Below, piece by piece: positions 1-11,497 of a stretch of DNA of 64,000 nucleotides (position 1 is the first letter of the stretch; the number at the start of each line of letters is the position of its first letter). The position numbers were made by a program, and so were the translations under genes. The stretch comes from Isoetes taiwanensis (taxonomy: Eukaryota; Streptophyta; Lycopodiopsida; Isoetales; Isoetaceae). Location: positions 13,579,760 through 13,643,759 of the forward strand of contig JAJEKV010000021.1 in assembly GCA_021234155.1 (NCBI GenBank). Direction: 5' to 3'. The notes below the pieces were generated by a model. It was given only the letters and a program-made list of their open reading frames with translations, was not told the DNA's origin and ran no database searches.

Positions 1-432
1 CATCCACTTTTCCAAAACAACTACGAAGATCTACTTAAATGTTTATACTCCTTTAGGGTTTGATGAAAATAGATCAAAGCAAACACCCTTGTAGATGTTA
101 GACAACAAATCTCACTTCAACAACATCAAGTATTAATGAAATAAACTTGAACAATATTACTATGCCATATAACCATTGAGCAAAATCATAGTCAATTACT
201 GTAGCAATGGTTATAATCGAAACACTGTAGCAATAGGAAATAGTCTGCAAATGAGTTATCGAATTAGCTCAATGAGAGATCGAAAAACTCAGACAAACTT
301 GCTCATTTTTTTAATTTAATCCCGGTACTGATATGTACTAAGGGATTCGTCGGTCTAGGCAGAAGATCCGGTCGACTCTGAGCTGGAACAATTTAAAATA
401 AGAATGGCTCCATTTCGGTAGCCATATTCACA

Positions 433-812
433 CACAAACCATTACATTCCACACTTAAAAATAAAATTCCCCCTTAAACCCCCTTTGGTTTGGGTGCATA
501 TTCACACGGGGGGTGACTCCGGGCAACGAGAGCTGTTGGATAGGCATATTCACCCCTTATTCCTTAATCTATACCGTACATAAAGTTCCTCGTTTGTGGG
601 GTATGCAAGTACAAAATTTGCTATACTATATAACAAGATTCGCAAAATACTATAAGATTTGAGGCCATGTACTATATGGTGTTGATTTTGTACATGTATA
701 ATATGATTTTATGGGCTCTCGCCCTACGTCACCCCCCGTGTGAATATGCACCCAAACCAAAGGGGGTTTAAGGGGGAATTTTATTTTTAAGTGTGGAATG
801 TAATGGTTTGTG
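433..812. repeat. Long-arm foldback (85-bp perfect inverted repeat), copy 1
   Basis: Arms 433-517 and 728-812 are exact reverse complements over 85 bp and separated by 210 bp. The arms run from CACAAACCATTACATTCC outside to CACACGGGGGGTGAC inside. The same foldback occurs at 31575-31932. A short GGCCCCTTCGGGGCC hairpin follows at about 829. Confidence 0.9.
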
Positions 813-1599
813 TTATACCTAAAAATTTTTGGCCCCTTCGGGGCCTTCAACAAACCGAAGGGTTTGAATATAATGAATTGTATTTATTTTTAAAAAAATT
901 GGGTCTTGGTTGCTTATTATAGACCAAGTCGTTGGCATACACAACATGGTTTGTATCCTAGGACCTCTTGAACACATTTACAGTATGATACAAGCACCTC
1001 TTATACACATTTACAAATATCATACAAGCAGTAAAGATCTCCGAGAATCGAACCTGGAGTAACTTAAGTGATTAAAACATAGTTGAAAGAAAACTTTGAT
1101 TTAGTTGCAACTTGACTAAGGAATGGCATAAGAACACATGGTGAGAAGCTTAAATGTTTCGTTGGTAGCTTAAGCATAAAATATATTTATGACCACATTC
1201 ATAAAATATGTACCTACAGGATTCTAATGCAACACAAGAAACCAAAGTCATAATTAGATTTCAATATCTAGCACAAGATGCCAAAGCCAATAAAATTTTA
1301 GCATAGTATTCATGAAAATCTCTCAGGCCACTAAATACCTAGAGCATTTAACATCTATTCATGAAAATGTTTATGCATGAAACCTTATTAATTTCAAAGA
1401 TCCCTCAATTACATTGCATTTATTACCGCATGGCTGCATCTATTACTAACATGCCTCACAGTAGCATAGCGATTTGCTAACATCTATTTTGGGATGCCTC
1501 TCAGTAGCATAGCGATTTGCTAACAATATGGATACTATAGCATCTCCAGGGTCAAATTTAAAGCAATTCAATCCACTTGATGAAAGTATTAAATAAAAG

Positions 1600-2060
1600 C
1601 TAGATCAAGGCAAATGAAATCACTCTAGGACTCTGCCTGGATGAAGAGATTAGCTGCTCCGCGTGCATTTGAAAGTGTGCATTTGAAAGCGCAAATGGAT
1701 ACAACAATTGTTTGGTTCAAAAAATAATCGATTTGAAATACATAACAACATTCAAGAAATTTGTGTACCTCATCTATGAATGTTTTTGTTCCATCTAAAA
1801 CAACATATGGAAATGCTTCCAAGTCAGGAATCAGACGGCCATGACCTCTCGGATACCAAAATTGCATACCATATCTGCATCTATGAGAGCATTTTGTCGA
1901 CTCAACATGGTAGCAGAAGCGCCTTTTTACTTAGCCATATCTAAGATGTGCCTTATTTTGCCCCGAAGTAGCTTAGCTTCCCAGTCACTGTTTCTCGTCC
2001 CAAGAGTGCCTGCTACATCTTCAAAAGTATCATTCTTCTAGATGCCACATTTTTCCCAAA
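1600..2060 (-). pseudogene. Unidentified gene-like fragment inside composite copy 1
   Basis: On the minus strand two overlapping frames look coding: one reads SDWEAKLLRGKIRHILDMAK, then a stop, then MLSRQNALIDADMVCNFG; another reads FWYPRGHGRLIPDLEAFPYV. I do not recognise the family. Its place between the conserved ends suggests captured host sequence that has since decayed. Confidence 0.35.
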
Positions 2061-2237
2061 TGACTAGTTTTGAAGCAGATGTGTTTTCATGGGTCCGCAC
2101 TTCTATACACATGGCACATACTCAAATACAAGAAACTATTGGTTACCTTAATAGGAAAGGAGTGCAAAACAACGTAAGTGTAATGCGAAAATGAAGTCGA
2201 GAAGAAAATCAAGTTGGAGATGAGGAGAAAGCGAGAA

Positions 2238-2905
2238 GTCGAAGCTTTTAACACTACAAGAGGAAGAGAAGCTTGCAATCCAAGAGAAAATAAGATTAGA
2301 AAAGGAGAAACCCGAGGTTCTTGAACAAGCTAAGTCTGGCTGGGTTCTTCGCCGCCATCGCCAAAGCATTGGCGGGGCAGCGCCATTGCAGATGCTGCTA
2401 GAAGAGGGCAAATGTAAGCGCCTTGCTTACTATCCACCTCAAATTTTTATCTCGTACTGTACTTCAAATTCATTTCCTTTGCAGATTGTCAGAGCAAGAA
2501 AAGGCTAATATTGTGGAATCTTCCAAATCTATCGACACTATTGAGAAACGTTCAGCTGCAACTGCCAATTCTTCCAGAGCCTTGAAGAAGAGTCAAAATC
2601 GTACGGAGGATTCACCCAAACAGATTGTGAGTATACCTGGAGAAACTAAGGAGCCAGGAAGACGATCTGATGCTGACCCTAAACCCACAGGTTTTACTCT
2701 AGGTAAACAACGTATTGTACAAGATAAAGTTACTCAACAGAAAGATGAGGATGTCTCGAGTAAAAATAATGATGCGCCAGCAGAAACACAGAACAAAAGC
2801 AAGGTGTCTGAAATATCCAACGCAGAAAATATAGTTCCAGAAACTATTGCATATGCTACAACTGTGGACAAAGGTGCAGAAGCCAGTAAAATCCCTAAAG
2901 CGTGA
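2238..2905 (+). pseudogene. Captured gene fragment with an apparent intron, composite copy 1
   Basis: A plus-strand exon-like stretch at about 2240-2411 reads LQEEEKLAIQEKIRLEKEKP and then SGWVLRRHRQSIGGAAPLQM. It ends at a good 5' splice site (AAAT/GTAAGC), is followed by a ~73-bp AT-rich intron, and resumes after TTTGCAG at 2485. The second part has a long Ser/Lys/Glu-rich open frame to 2905 (LSEQEKANIVESSKSID onward), but this is out of phase with the first exon, so the copy is broken or the parts come from different genes. Keeping an intron implies capture of genomic DNA, not of mRNA. I do not recognise the parent gene. Confidence 0.45.
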
Positions 2906-3109
2906 ACTACAATCCGGGAGCCCTAAAACCGCCACTCCATTGCCATCGAACTCCTCGAAGCCATAGCCATAACTTCCAGATCAACCAGAATAGAACCCTA
3001 AAGTGGAGTTCCAAAATCCAACCCTAAAGTAGAACTCTCGAGGTCTTGCATGCCACGATTTGAAAATCGTGGAGGTACCATTGGAAAATATCAATAAAAT
3101 TAATCCAGA

Positions 3110-3240
3110 ATTAGTGCACCCGTATGCGCACTCTAGATGTACGCATTAGTACATCTAATTGCATACGCGATGAAATCATAGCAAAACCATATGCAAAAGC
3201 GTACAAAAATACAAAAGGAACCCCCTGTTATAATGCTAGA
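3110..3240. repeat. Conserved right end of the composite element, copy 1
   Basis: About 130 bp that match 34058-34164 at the end of copy 2, including GCACTCTAGATGTACGCATT and CCCCCTGTTATAATGCTA. The AGATGTAC/GTACATCT arms form an 8-bp stem. Confidence 0.8.
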
Positions 3241-3468
3241 TATTTATGGGATAACTATAACTGTAAAATAAATTCCTTCGAACCATTGACCTTAGGGTTC
3301 GATCTTAAAATATATTTACATATGTGACCAAGTTCCCTTAGGCTACTATGTACATCATACGAATAAATATGATGATAGGGATCATACCTCTGCTAGCATA
3401 GAATAGTTCTGCTTCAACCTTTGCAGTGTGTACTCAAAAATATGATGATCAACATTTGAATTTTAACA

Positions 3469-3483
3469 CTCCTCCTTCATCAT
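3469..3483 (-). other. Polypurine tract of copia element A
   Basis: On the minus strand a purine-rich run ending GAAGGAGGAG lies directly against the 3' LTR, where plus-strand DNA synthesis of LTR elements is primed. Confidence 0.8.
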
Positions 3484-3542
3484 ATTTTAAGATCCCTGTT
3501 ATTCTCTTTACAGACCCTCATTAAGTTGCATAACCTTAACTT

Positions 3543-5190
3543 TCAGTCACATATTTGTTCATGTCTGTTTATTCCTTGTTGGTGCAACCTGTCTGTAACA
3601 TTCATGTTATTTCTAAACTGAGTAAATTTGCTTTCTGTCAAAGCTTTGGTGAAGACATCAGCTAATTGCTTTGAAGTATGCACATACCACATTTTAATGT
3701 AGTCTTTTTCTGCTAAGTCCCTGATAAAGTGCATATTCAATTCAATATGCTTTGTTCTTTCATGATCTACTGGGTTTTTTACTATAGCCATGCAACTTTG
3801 GCTATCAGTCCATATTGCTGTTGGCTCTTTTTGCATACAGTCTAGCTCATTTAGTAGCCTTCTCAGCCATGCTATTTCTTTAGAGACCAGAGAGGCAGCA
3901 GCATATTCTGCCTCTGCAGATGACATAGCAATTGCACTTTGTTTCTTTGTTCTCCATGCAATAGCTCCTCCTCCAAGCATTATGATATAACCAGAAGTGG
4001 ACTTTCTACAACTCAAATCCCCTCCCCAATCTGCATCACTGTATGCTTGCAAACATGTGTCATTTGAGTTATATGTTATTCCAAAGTCCTTTGTTCCCTT
4101 TAAGTACCTGAGTACTCTTTTTCCTGCTGTCCAGTGCATTCTGCTGGGATTATGTGATCTTCTGCTAAGTACATTAACTGCATAGGTTATGTCTGGCCTA
4201 GTGTTGTTAGATAAATACAAGAGACACCCTATCAAAGCTTGATAAGGTATTTCCTCCATTTCTTTGATTTCTTCTTCTGATAATCTTGTATCCTCTGTGA
4301 GTCTATGACCTGGTACAATAGGTGTTTTTGCAATGTGAGCCTGCTCAAGATTAAATCTCCTTAACATATTGTCAATATGCCTGCTTTGTTTAAGGTTGAG
4401 AACTTTTGCTTTTCGATCTCTTGACACTTCTATCCCAAGAAATTGCTTAAGCTCTCCCAAGTCTGTCATACAAAACCTGTTTTTGAGAATATTTTTGCAG
4501 TGATCCAAGCATTCAAGACTAGTTGCTGCCATTATACAGTCATCTACATAAAGAGCTATAATGCAAAAATCATCTCTAATCCTAAACCTGTATAGGTTTC
4601 CATCATTCTGCAATTTCTCAAACCCTTGTTCTTTAAGAAAGTTATCAATACAGTGATACCATTCACGAGGTGCCTGTTTAAGTCCATAAACTGCCCTATT
4701 TAGTTTCCACACCATATTCTTGCCTTCTTCAAACCCTTTAGGCTGTCTCAAGTGTATGGTTTCCTCTAATTTAGCATTCAAAAAAGCAGTCTTTACATCC
4801 ATATGATGTAATTCTAAATCCATGGCATTTGCTAAACTCAACAATAGTCTTAGACTTGTTAGTTTAACAATGGGTGATTATGTTTCATCATAGTCTTTCC
4901 CTCTTTTTTGGGTAAATCCCTGAGCCACAAGTCTTGCTTTGTATTTATGTCCTCCATTTGCAGTTTGCTTTATCTTATACAACCATTTGCTGCCTATTAT
5001 GCTCATGTCAGCACTATGTTCTACTAAGTCATATGTATGAGTGTCCTTAAACGACCTCAATTCCTCATTCATAGCTTCTGCCCATTTATCTTTGTCAGCT
5101 GACCTCATAGCGTCTTCAAAAGACTTTGGTATGTCTGAATCTTCAATGATATTAAGTATTTGATCATGGTCAAGCTTTGAATCCTGTATT
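3543..5190 (-). pseudogene. Copia element A: reverse transcriptase and RNase H, with a nonsense codon
   Basis: The reverse transcriptase starts around 5190 (DAMRSADKDKWAEAMNEEL) and runs to a TAA at about 4875, where the conserved DYDETYSP motif has lost its Tyr codon. It resumes without a frame change into a 433-codon stretch from 4844. The catalytic YVDD is at residues 99-102 of that stretch. RNase H follows, with SDADWGG (about 269), EAEYAA (about 311) and TDSQS (about 345). The end at 3543 is close to the polypurine tract, so the 3' end is complete. There is also a frame break between this part and the integrase near 5190-5228. Confidence 0.9.
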
Positions 5191-5227
5191 CTTTTACTTC
5201 TTCATGTGTCTGTTCTCCCATAGTCAT

Positions 5228-7114
5228 TTATGTTAATGTTGGTATCTTCCAGCAACTTTTCAATTTGAGATTTCCTTTTCCTGCCAATATCAGCTTGAAT
5301 TTGAGTTTCCCCTTTATGGTCATTGATATTTTCAGTCTCATGTCTGACTCATCTACGTCTGACATGTCATTGTCTGAATCATTATCCAATTTATTGTTTT
5401 TGCATGCATTGTCTATTTCATTATTTTCCTTTGCCTTCTCATTTTCTGTGCAGTAGCTTTTCCCCTTTGCTCTATCCTTGTACAAAGTGTTTTCATCGAA
5501 ATATACATCCCTGCTGATTGTAATTTGCTTTGAGATTGGATTAAATAATCTGTACCCCTTTGCTTCTCCATCATATCCAACCAAGTATCCTATCTCTGCC
5601 TTATTGTCCAATTTTTTCCTGATTTCAGAAGGAATATGCGCATATGCCAAGCATCCATATGTTTTAAACATATCATAGCTTATTTCTTTGCTCGAGTGCC
5701 ATAATAATTCTGGTATGTTACCTTTCAATGCTGCATTAGGAAGTTTATTTTGTATGAGTATTGCTGTCTTCAATGTCTCTTCCCATAAATAATTTGGTAA
5801 ACCACTTTGTTTGATCATAGATCTAACTGCATCAAGTAGAGTCCTGTTTTTCCTTTCTGCCACTCCATTCTGTTGAGGACTATACCTACATGTCATTTGC
5901 CTTTTAATGCCATTTGCTATGCAAAATAGTTTGAATTTTGAAGACAAATATTCTCCTCCTCGGTCTGATCTAATGCACTTAAGTTTTTGGCCTGTTTCCC
6001 TTTCCATTTCAGCAATATACTGTTTTAGAGCTTGCAAAGCTTGTGACTTCTTTTCCAGACAGTATGTCTTGCATACTCTACTGTAGTCATCTATAAAGTT
6101 TATGAAGTACCTTTTGTTGGTTCTGCTTTTGACATTCAAGGGGCCACATATGTCAGTATGCACAAGTTCTAGCACATTCTTGGCTCTGCTTTTTGATTTA
6201 CCAAATGGTAATCTATTTGTTTTTCCAAGTCTACATCCTTCACAAACAAAGCCTTCAGGTTTAATCTCTTTACATGATATCCAACCTTTCTTTGCTAGTG
6301 ATTTCAAGTTGTTACAGTGAGTATGGGCCAGCCTATTGTGCCATAATTCTGCTTCAGACAATTTAATGAGATTTATACTACTCACAACAGCATTTTCCAT
6401 TTGAAACAAGTTTCCAACCCTCTTTGCATAAAATTTTAATTTATTATCAAGAAAAATCTTACATCCTTCAGAGTCAAAATTGACTTTATACCCTAAATCC
6501 ACAAGCTGACTAACTGATATCAGATTTTTGATAAGTGTGGGAACACATAGAACATTTTCTATGTCCACAACGTTTCCTTCCAAATCTAATAGCTGCAAAA
6601 GACCACTTCCTTCAGCATGTTGCACTTCTCCATTTCCTACTTGGATTTTGTTCATCCTGGATGAGTTGACTTCCTTAAGTAGATCAGTAGTTTGAACTAC
6701 TGATCTTTCAGCTCCACTATCAACTACAACAATTTTTGAGATTTTGTTAGCTCCATCATTTTCATTTGAGTGAATCAACAATTTTCTTACCTCATTTTCA
6801 TCATCTGTTTCTTGTTTAGAGTCTTCTTCAGTTTCCTTTGCAATATGCACTCCAGCAGGCCTCCTTCCACCTCGTCCTCTTCCTGCAAATGATCTTCCTC
6901 CTCTAATTTCTTTGGTTTTACCTCGATCTTTTGGAGATGGGCATTTAGAAGCAACATGTCCCTTTCCATCACAATTATAGCATCTGATTTCCTTTTTTCC
7001 AAGCTTTGGGCACTCACTTTTATAGTGCCCTGATTCATGGCAGTAAAAACAAGTCCCATTGTTCTTTTTCCCTGTGTACAGAATTTCAGAGGTTTCTTCT
7101 CCTTCTCTAGTCAT
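5228..7114 (-). pseudogene. Copia element A: CCHC zinc knuckles, protease and integrase
   Basis: A 628-codon open frame. Two intact zinc knuckles are at residues 22-35 (CFYCHESGHYKSEC) and 45-58 (CYNCDGKGHVASKC). The aspartic protease active site DSGA is at 132-135. The integrase HHCC zinc domain spans about 259-294, and the catalytic triad is D321, D384, E420, which fits DX35E spacing. The C-terminus runs into an acidic, low-complexity stretch and loses frame near 5228. These domains process the polyprotein and insert cDNA into the genome. The ATG at 7114 is only the first Met after the gag stop; originally this was one gag-pol frame. Confidence 0.9.
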
Positions 7115-7124
7115 TTTCCTTTGC

Positions 7125-7589
7125 TCATATTCTGTTTAACTTCAGTCCTCTTAATTCATTCTCCAACAAGTCTATCTGAGATGAGCTTTTTTGTTCGTAT
7201 TGTTTTAGTAAATACTGCCACATCTGCCTAGGTGTTTTATCTCTTAGTTTCAATCTAATTGTGGGACTTACCTTGCACGAGATAATCCCCTGAGCTTCCT
7301 TGATCTTGGCATATCCTGATCTTCCAGTGACAGTCCTTTGAACAGTGGTGGTACCTTCTCCTTCTCCTGTACTTGCATTGCCAGCATTAGCATTAACAGA
7401 ACTTTCAGAAATAGTCCTTACTGTCATGTTATTTTCCATTGCTATTTCAACTCCTTCTGGATCCACAAGATCCCATAGATCTTCAACTTCAAGAATATGT
7501 TTGATGGAGTCCTTCCAGACTTGAAAACCAGCTCCACCCTTGAATACATCCACACTGCTTAACAGTGTTGCTCCAAACCTGCTTGACAT
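7125..7589 (-). pseudogene. Truncated gag N-terminal part of copia element A
   Basis: The reading starts at the ATG at 7589, shortly downstream of the primer-binding site, with the MSSRFGATLL start that copia B also shows in nearly the same form. It has the copia gag core (FQVWKDSIKHILEVEDLWDL, later SSQIDLLENELRGLKL). It stops at 7125 straight after the ENELRGLKL motif. In copia B roughly 100 or more further gag residues separate this motif from the CCHC knuckles, while here about 25 codons remain. An internal gag deletion is therefore likely. The product would normally form the virus-like particle in the cytoplasm. Confidence 0.85.
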
Positions 7590-7615
7590 CTTGATAAAAG
7601 ATTTATCAAGCACAA

Positions 7616-7630
7616 CCTGCTCTGATACCA
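7616..7630 (-). other. Primer-binding site of copia element A (initiator tRNA-Met type)
   Basis: On the minus strand the bases just inside the 5' LTR read TGGTATCAGAGCAGG, the usual plant copia primer-binding site complementary to the 3' end of initiator tRNA-Met. Confidence 0.9.
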
Positions 7631-7632
7631 AA

Positions 7633-8225
7633 TGATGAAAATAGATCAAAGCAAACACCCTTGTAGATGTTAGACAACAAATCTCACTTCAACAACATCA
7701 AGTATTAATGAAATAAACTTGAACAATATTAATATGCCATATAACCATTGAGCAAAATCATAGTCAATTACTGTAGCAATGGTTATAATCGAAACACTGT
7801 AGCAATAGGAAATAGTCTGCAAATGAGTTATCGAATTAGCTCAATGAGAGATCGAAAAACTCAGACAAACTTGCTCATTTTTTTAATTTAATCCCGGTAC
7901 TGATATGTACTAAGGGATTCGTCGGTCTAGGCAGAAGATCCGGCCGACTCTGAGCTGGAACAATTTAAAATAAGAATGGCTCCATTTCGGTAGCCATATT
8001 TTATGGGATAACTATAACTGTAAAATAAATTCCTTCGAACCATTGACCTTAGGGTTCGATCTTAAAATATATTTACATATGTGACCAAGTTCCCTTAGGC
8101 TACTATGTACATCATACGAATAAATATGATGATAGGGATCATACCTCTGCTAGCATAGAATAGTTCTGCTTCAACCTTTGCAGTGTGTACTCAAAAATAT
8201 GATGATTAACATTTGAATTTTAACA
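7633..8225 (-). repeat. 5' LTR of copia element A (intact, 593 bp)
   Basis: This is the full-length LTR; its plus-strand start is TGATGAAAATAG and its end is TTTTAACA. It is followed by the target duplication GGGTT. It is the uninterrupted reference copy that reveals the insert in the other LTR. Confidence 0.95.
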
Positions 8226-8230
8226 GGGTT

Positions 8231-10336
8231 TCCCCTCCTCCTATCGCGTTTGATTCTTCGGTTTTACTGCATCTTCTTCGTTCTGGTTGACTCCGGGATT
8301 CCTTGAGACGCTGCTACTACTGTTGAGCTTCATGTCTGATCCGAGTTCGTCATGCTAGTTGCGAAGAGTGTTTGTCGATATGATCCCTTGAGAAAGATGC
8401 TCCTCCTTAATGTGTATATTCGTCGTGAGGAATGCGGTGACCGCTCAACATCCCTACATGCCGTGTGTCATTGCAAGGTTGCCGTTGTGCGGTGCCGTTG
8501 ATCGCTTGAGTAGGATCACCTGGCTGTTGCAGTCAACCATTCTTGAATATCTTCGAAGCTCTGAGATCGTGGTCGGTAGGCAGGCATTGTCATTCCTTCG
8601 CAGGTTGAATTTCTGAGTGCAACTCCTGTTGCTTGGGCTTTGCTCCATTCCGAGGTGCCTCTCTTGTGCCTGGAAGTGTGATCATCTTCATTGCACCTAT
8701 CATAGCTCCTTTTGGTCGCCTTTGCGTGATTTGTACCTGCTGGCTAGGTCGTCTCCTCCGTCCTTTGAGTCCTATCCATTCGAGTCTCGTACTCCTAGGC
8801 TGACGTAGTAAGGTCGTCCTTCCTTTGGTTTCTAGGTGTTTCTGGGTTCGGAATTCTTGTTCGAGCAGAATATGCTCCCTCCTTGATCTTGCCCCTAATG
8901 CTGATATAGGCCTTCAAGTCGGAGATGTTCCTTCCCCGATATCGTCTCCTCCCCTCATGGTCTCCTACTTTTTGGAACCGATGAAAGTTCTCCGCTAGTG
9001 CAAGGGAGCTGGAAGCTTGTCTGGTCGACCTTAGGTGCTTTGTGGTTGCGTAGCTTGGTTTGCTCCTTTTGTTGACATTGCATGACATTCGCTTGAGCTA
9101 CTGGACTGCAAGGTCGTGATGGTCTTCCCTCCGGTTTCTATACGCTCCTGTGTCGCCATGACTTCTCTCCTCGACGTAAGATTATGCCTTCGGCCCTAGC
9201 TCGTGATGCTAATGCGGTATCGATTCTAACGTCTTCCGCACTGTATTTTTTTGCCTTGCGTTCTTCCATTTGAAACTCATGTGCGTCGAGTTGGTGAAGG
9301 CGTCGAGATCCTCTTTTCGATGTGAGCTCATGGATGTGGTAGCGAGAGGTTGACATCTAGAAAATTCTTGATGCATTTGGTTACCAAATATCCTTCCCAT
9401 TTGATGAAGATTGATGCTAGGCCGATGGTGTCTGTTCTATCGTTTTGTCGGTTTAGGTGTTTGTCGTTGTGCTTCCCTCTCTGGGGTCCGCCTTTTTGGG
9501 TCTCCTCTCCTTATCATGCATGCGTCGGTTGGGACCTTGATGTCTTCAAGGGGTTGCGCCTCTACCTCTTACGTGGCTCTAGCCCCGCCCCCCGAAAAAG
9601 TAACCTTCAGATATTCTAGAGTCTAAGGGTCTACTTGAAGGGCTCTCCTACAACATTTTGGGCTTTATAAGCAAGCAAGATGGCTCGAGCAGCATTACTG
9701 GAGACATATCTATAATCTTCAAGTCTATGGATATTAGGACGTGTGGTATGGCATGACATGAGGGTTGTTTTGCAAAACCTCCATGATGTTTGAGGCATAC
9801 TCTAAGGTCCTAACAAAGTTGGTTTGGGGGAGTCCAATCTCTACACATGAGGTGACTTGGGCAGCTCTAGACTCTAGCTCCTTTCTAGGTATCCCCGGCA
9901 ATAGGGAGTGTCAATGTGGTATGCTATATAAGTCAAACTCTATTAGGAGGACACTGAATTAGGTCAAGGTTTATGCTTTTGGCATGACCAGAGGTGATGT
10001 ACCAACAGTTGGACTTGGGTTGGTATGCTGAGGTCTAGATGACTATAACAAAGGGGTGTTCTTGGGCACTTCTATCTAGGAGTAAGGCATCAGCTTTGAG
10101 CCGAGAGCAATACTTGCGAGGTACTAATGGGGTATGCTTCTATTTACAAACAAACCATAGTTTGGAAAAACAATTCAAGGGTTTGAGGAATTTTGGTCAT
10201 TTTGAGCTGGGGTTTGACATTTCTAGCCTAATTTGAGGTCATAAATGGATTCTAGGCTGTCTAACGGTCCTATTGCAACAATTTTCAGGCGATTTGGAGC
10301 TCTGTAGCTCAAGTTATGGAAGTTCAAAGTTTGGAG
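8231..10336. other. Non-coding or unrecognised stretch
   Basis: No recognisable protein family. Minus-strand frames of 60-97 codons around 8795-9356 are rich in Arg, Lys and Glu and could be eroded retroelement gag, but I see no diagnostic motif. The first bases continue the sequence interrupted by copia A at position 60. Confidence 0.5.
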
Positions 10337-10403
10337 GTCTCACAGGTTGCGCCCTGCTCAAAAACTAAAGTTTAGTTCTTTGACCAGGCGCGAGCTGTGA
10401 GAC
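10337..10403. repeat. GTCTCACAG hairpin repeat, copy 1
   Basis: A 67-bp foldback with outer arms GTCTCACAGGTTGCGCC and GGCGCGAGCTGTGAGAC, with a few mismatches. The same unit recurs at 10551, 11371 and 11431. Confidence 0.85.
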
Positions 10404-10550
10404 ATTGGCCGTAAATTGGGTTAAACTTGTCCAATTTGGGTGATCTAAGGGTCTATTCATGCTAGTCTCCTCGAGTTAGGCAGAATGGACCCCTTACTTG
10501 GTCAATTTGGAGGTGTTTTGGTCTAGTTTGGACATGGTCTAGGTATGAAG

Positions 10551-10617
10551 GTCTCACAGGTTGCGCCTCGTTCAAAAACTAAACTTTAGTTTCTTGACAA
10601 GGCGCGAGCTGTGAGAC
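10551..10617. repeat. GTCTCACAG hairpin repeat, copy 2
   Basis: A 67-bp foldback of the same design and length as 10337-10403, with small differences in the loop. Confidence 0.85.
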
Positions 10618-10761
10618 ATCACACTTTTTGGTCTGAGAATATCCTATTTTACTAAAATAAAAACTACTACTTGCTAACTCGTCCTAATTAAGCAAGATTT
10701 GACACATAAACTACTCAAAATTATCATGTATTAACAAAATTATTGATTATTTACAACATAT

Positions 10762-11043
10762 CTACTGGGGATATCCCTTAATTAAATTAGCTAATTGCAT
10801 GTCCTTCCTCATGAGGGTTACTGCCGCATGAGCATGAACAAAGGCAGGTGTTGAGTCTTCAAAATGTTGGACCGGCTTCCGCTCTGGCCGCTTCTTGAGC
10901 CTTGGCCTCCCCTCTCGTCGTTCGCCCTCTCCTCTTCTTGTTTCCTTGGCCTCCTTGGCCTCGGCTGTTTCGTTGCCTTGTCGAGAAAGTCGGCGGTGCG
11001 TTTTGCGTGCGATCATGTCGATCGGAGCCTTGGTGTCTATCAA
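10762..11043 (-). other. Charged, low-complexity open frame, possibly gag remnant
   Basis: A 93-codon minus-strand frame very rich in Arg, Glu and Lys, with no recognised motif. It lies downstream (in minus-strand sense) of the primer-binding site at 11915, so it could be the remains of a gag region. It could also be chance. Confidence 0.25.
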
Positions 11044-11059
11044 GATGCTGTCTCTATCT

Positions 11060-11265
11060 AGCTTAAGGGTCTTGGTTCTAAGTCTAGGACTTAGCCATTA
11101 ATATTATCTAACATTATTAAAGCTTAAATCTAATTAAGAATTATAATTCAAACACAAACGATGCCCGCCCTCGATGTGGTTGGTTGGCGGGGTTTGGGGG
11201 TTCAACCCTGTGGGTGGGAGGTTCAATTCCTGCTACGGTGGAATTCCTTTTAAGATGAGGTTAGA
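11060..11265 (+). repeat. SINE-like dispersed repeat, copy 1
   Basis: About 200 bp related to 18838-19030. The best conserved part (GATGCC..., GGTTGGCGGGGTTTGGGGG, CTGTGGGTGGGAGGTTC) ends with GGTTCAATTCC, which fits a tRNA-type B box (GGTTCRANNCC). I see no clear poly(A) tail, so the SINE call is tentative. Confidence 0.45.
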
Positions 11266-11370
11266 ATAGATTGAAAAACTAGACTAATCTAGCTAATTCC
11301 CAGGCTAAAATTCGAATTACCAAGTTACTTTTTTGAAATTTATCACTTTTAAAGATGTTTTAGGATCAAT

Positions 11371-11497
11371 GTCTCACAGCTTGTGCCCTGCTCAGAAACT
11401 AAAGTGCAGTTCTTTAACTAGGCGCGAGCTGTCTCACAGCTCGCGCCCTGCTCAGAAACTAAAGTGCAGTTCTTTAACTAGGCGCGAGCTGTGAGAC
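11371..11497. repeat. GTCTCACAG hairpin repeat, copies 3 and 4 in tandem
   Basis: Copy 3 (11371-11430) lacks its final GTGAGAC and runs straight into copy 4 (11431-11497). Copy 4 has near-perfect 17-bp arms GTCTCACAGCTCGCGCC and GGCGCGAGCTGTGAGAC. Confidence 0.9.

Larger units (their letters stand above)
429..3243. mobile_element. Composite mobile element, copy 1, inserted in the copia A LTR
   Basis: The limits come from comparing the two copia A LTRs. The left ~415 bp (hairpin end) and the right ~170 bp are shared with 31573-34164, but the interiors differ, so this is a family with constant ends and exchangeable cargo. The left end is a perfect 85-bp inverted repeat (433-517 and 728-812). 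The right end contains AGATGTAC-GCATTA-GTACATCT and ends CCTGTTATAATGCTAG. I could not define a clean target duplication (a TA dinucleotide is possible) and the two outer ends are not inverted repeats of each other, so the superfamily is unresolved. Confidence 0.75.
61..3468 (-). repeat. 3' LTR of copia element A, split by a 2.8 kb insertion
   Basis: Positions 61-428 match 7633-8000, and 3244-3468 match 8001-8225, almost base for base. Everything between 429 and 3243 is absent from the other LTR and is therefore a later insertion. Confidence 0.95.
61..8225 (-). mobile_element. Ty1/copia LTR retrotransposon A, minus strand, with a split 3' LTR
   Basis: The complete element boundaries are visible. 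A 593-bp LTR at 7633-8225 (5' LTR on the minus strand) is repeated at 61-428 plus 3244-3468 (3' LTR, interrupted by an insert). Both LTRs begin TG and end CA on the element strand, and the element is flanked by a 5-bp target duplication GGGTT (56-60 and 8226-8230). Order on the minus strand is LTR, PBS, gag, CCHC-protease-integrase, reverse transcriptase-RNase H, PPT, LTR, which is the copia order. I saw only about three base differences between the two LTRs, so the insertion is young. Coding capacity is damaged: gag is truncated and pol has a nonsense codon and frame breaks, so this copy is unlikely to be autonomous. Confidence 0.95.

Noticed and set aside
429-3243. Composite copy 1 as a canonical Helitron (it ends in CTAG)
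   Set aside because: The base after CTAG is A and not T, the element does not start cleanly with TC after A, copy 2 ends CTAC, and no hairpin lies just before the end.
5265-6320. Plus-strand frames across copia A pol
   Set aside because: Shadows of the minus-strand pol reading frame.
11060-11265. A tRNA gene
   Set aside because: Only a B-box-like motif is visible; no cloverleaf with acceptor and anticodon arms could be drawn.
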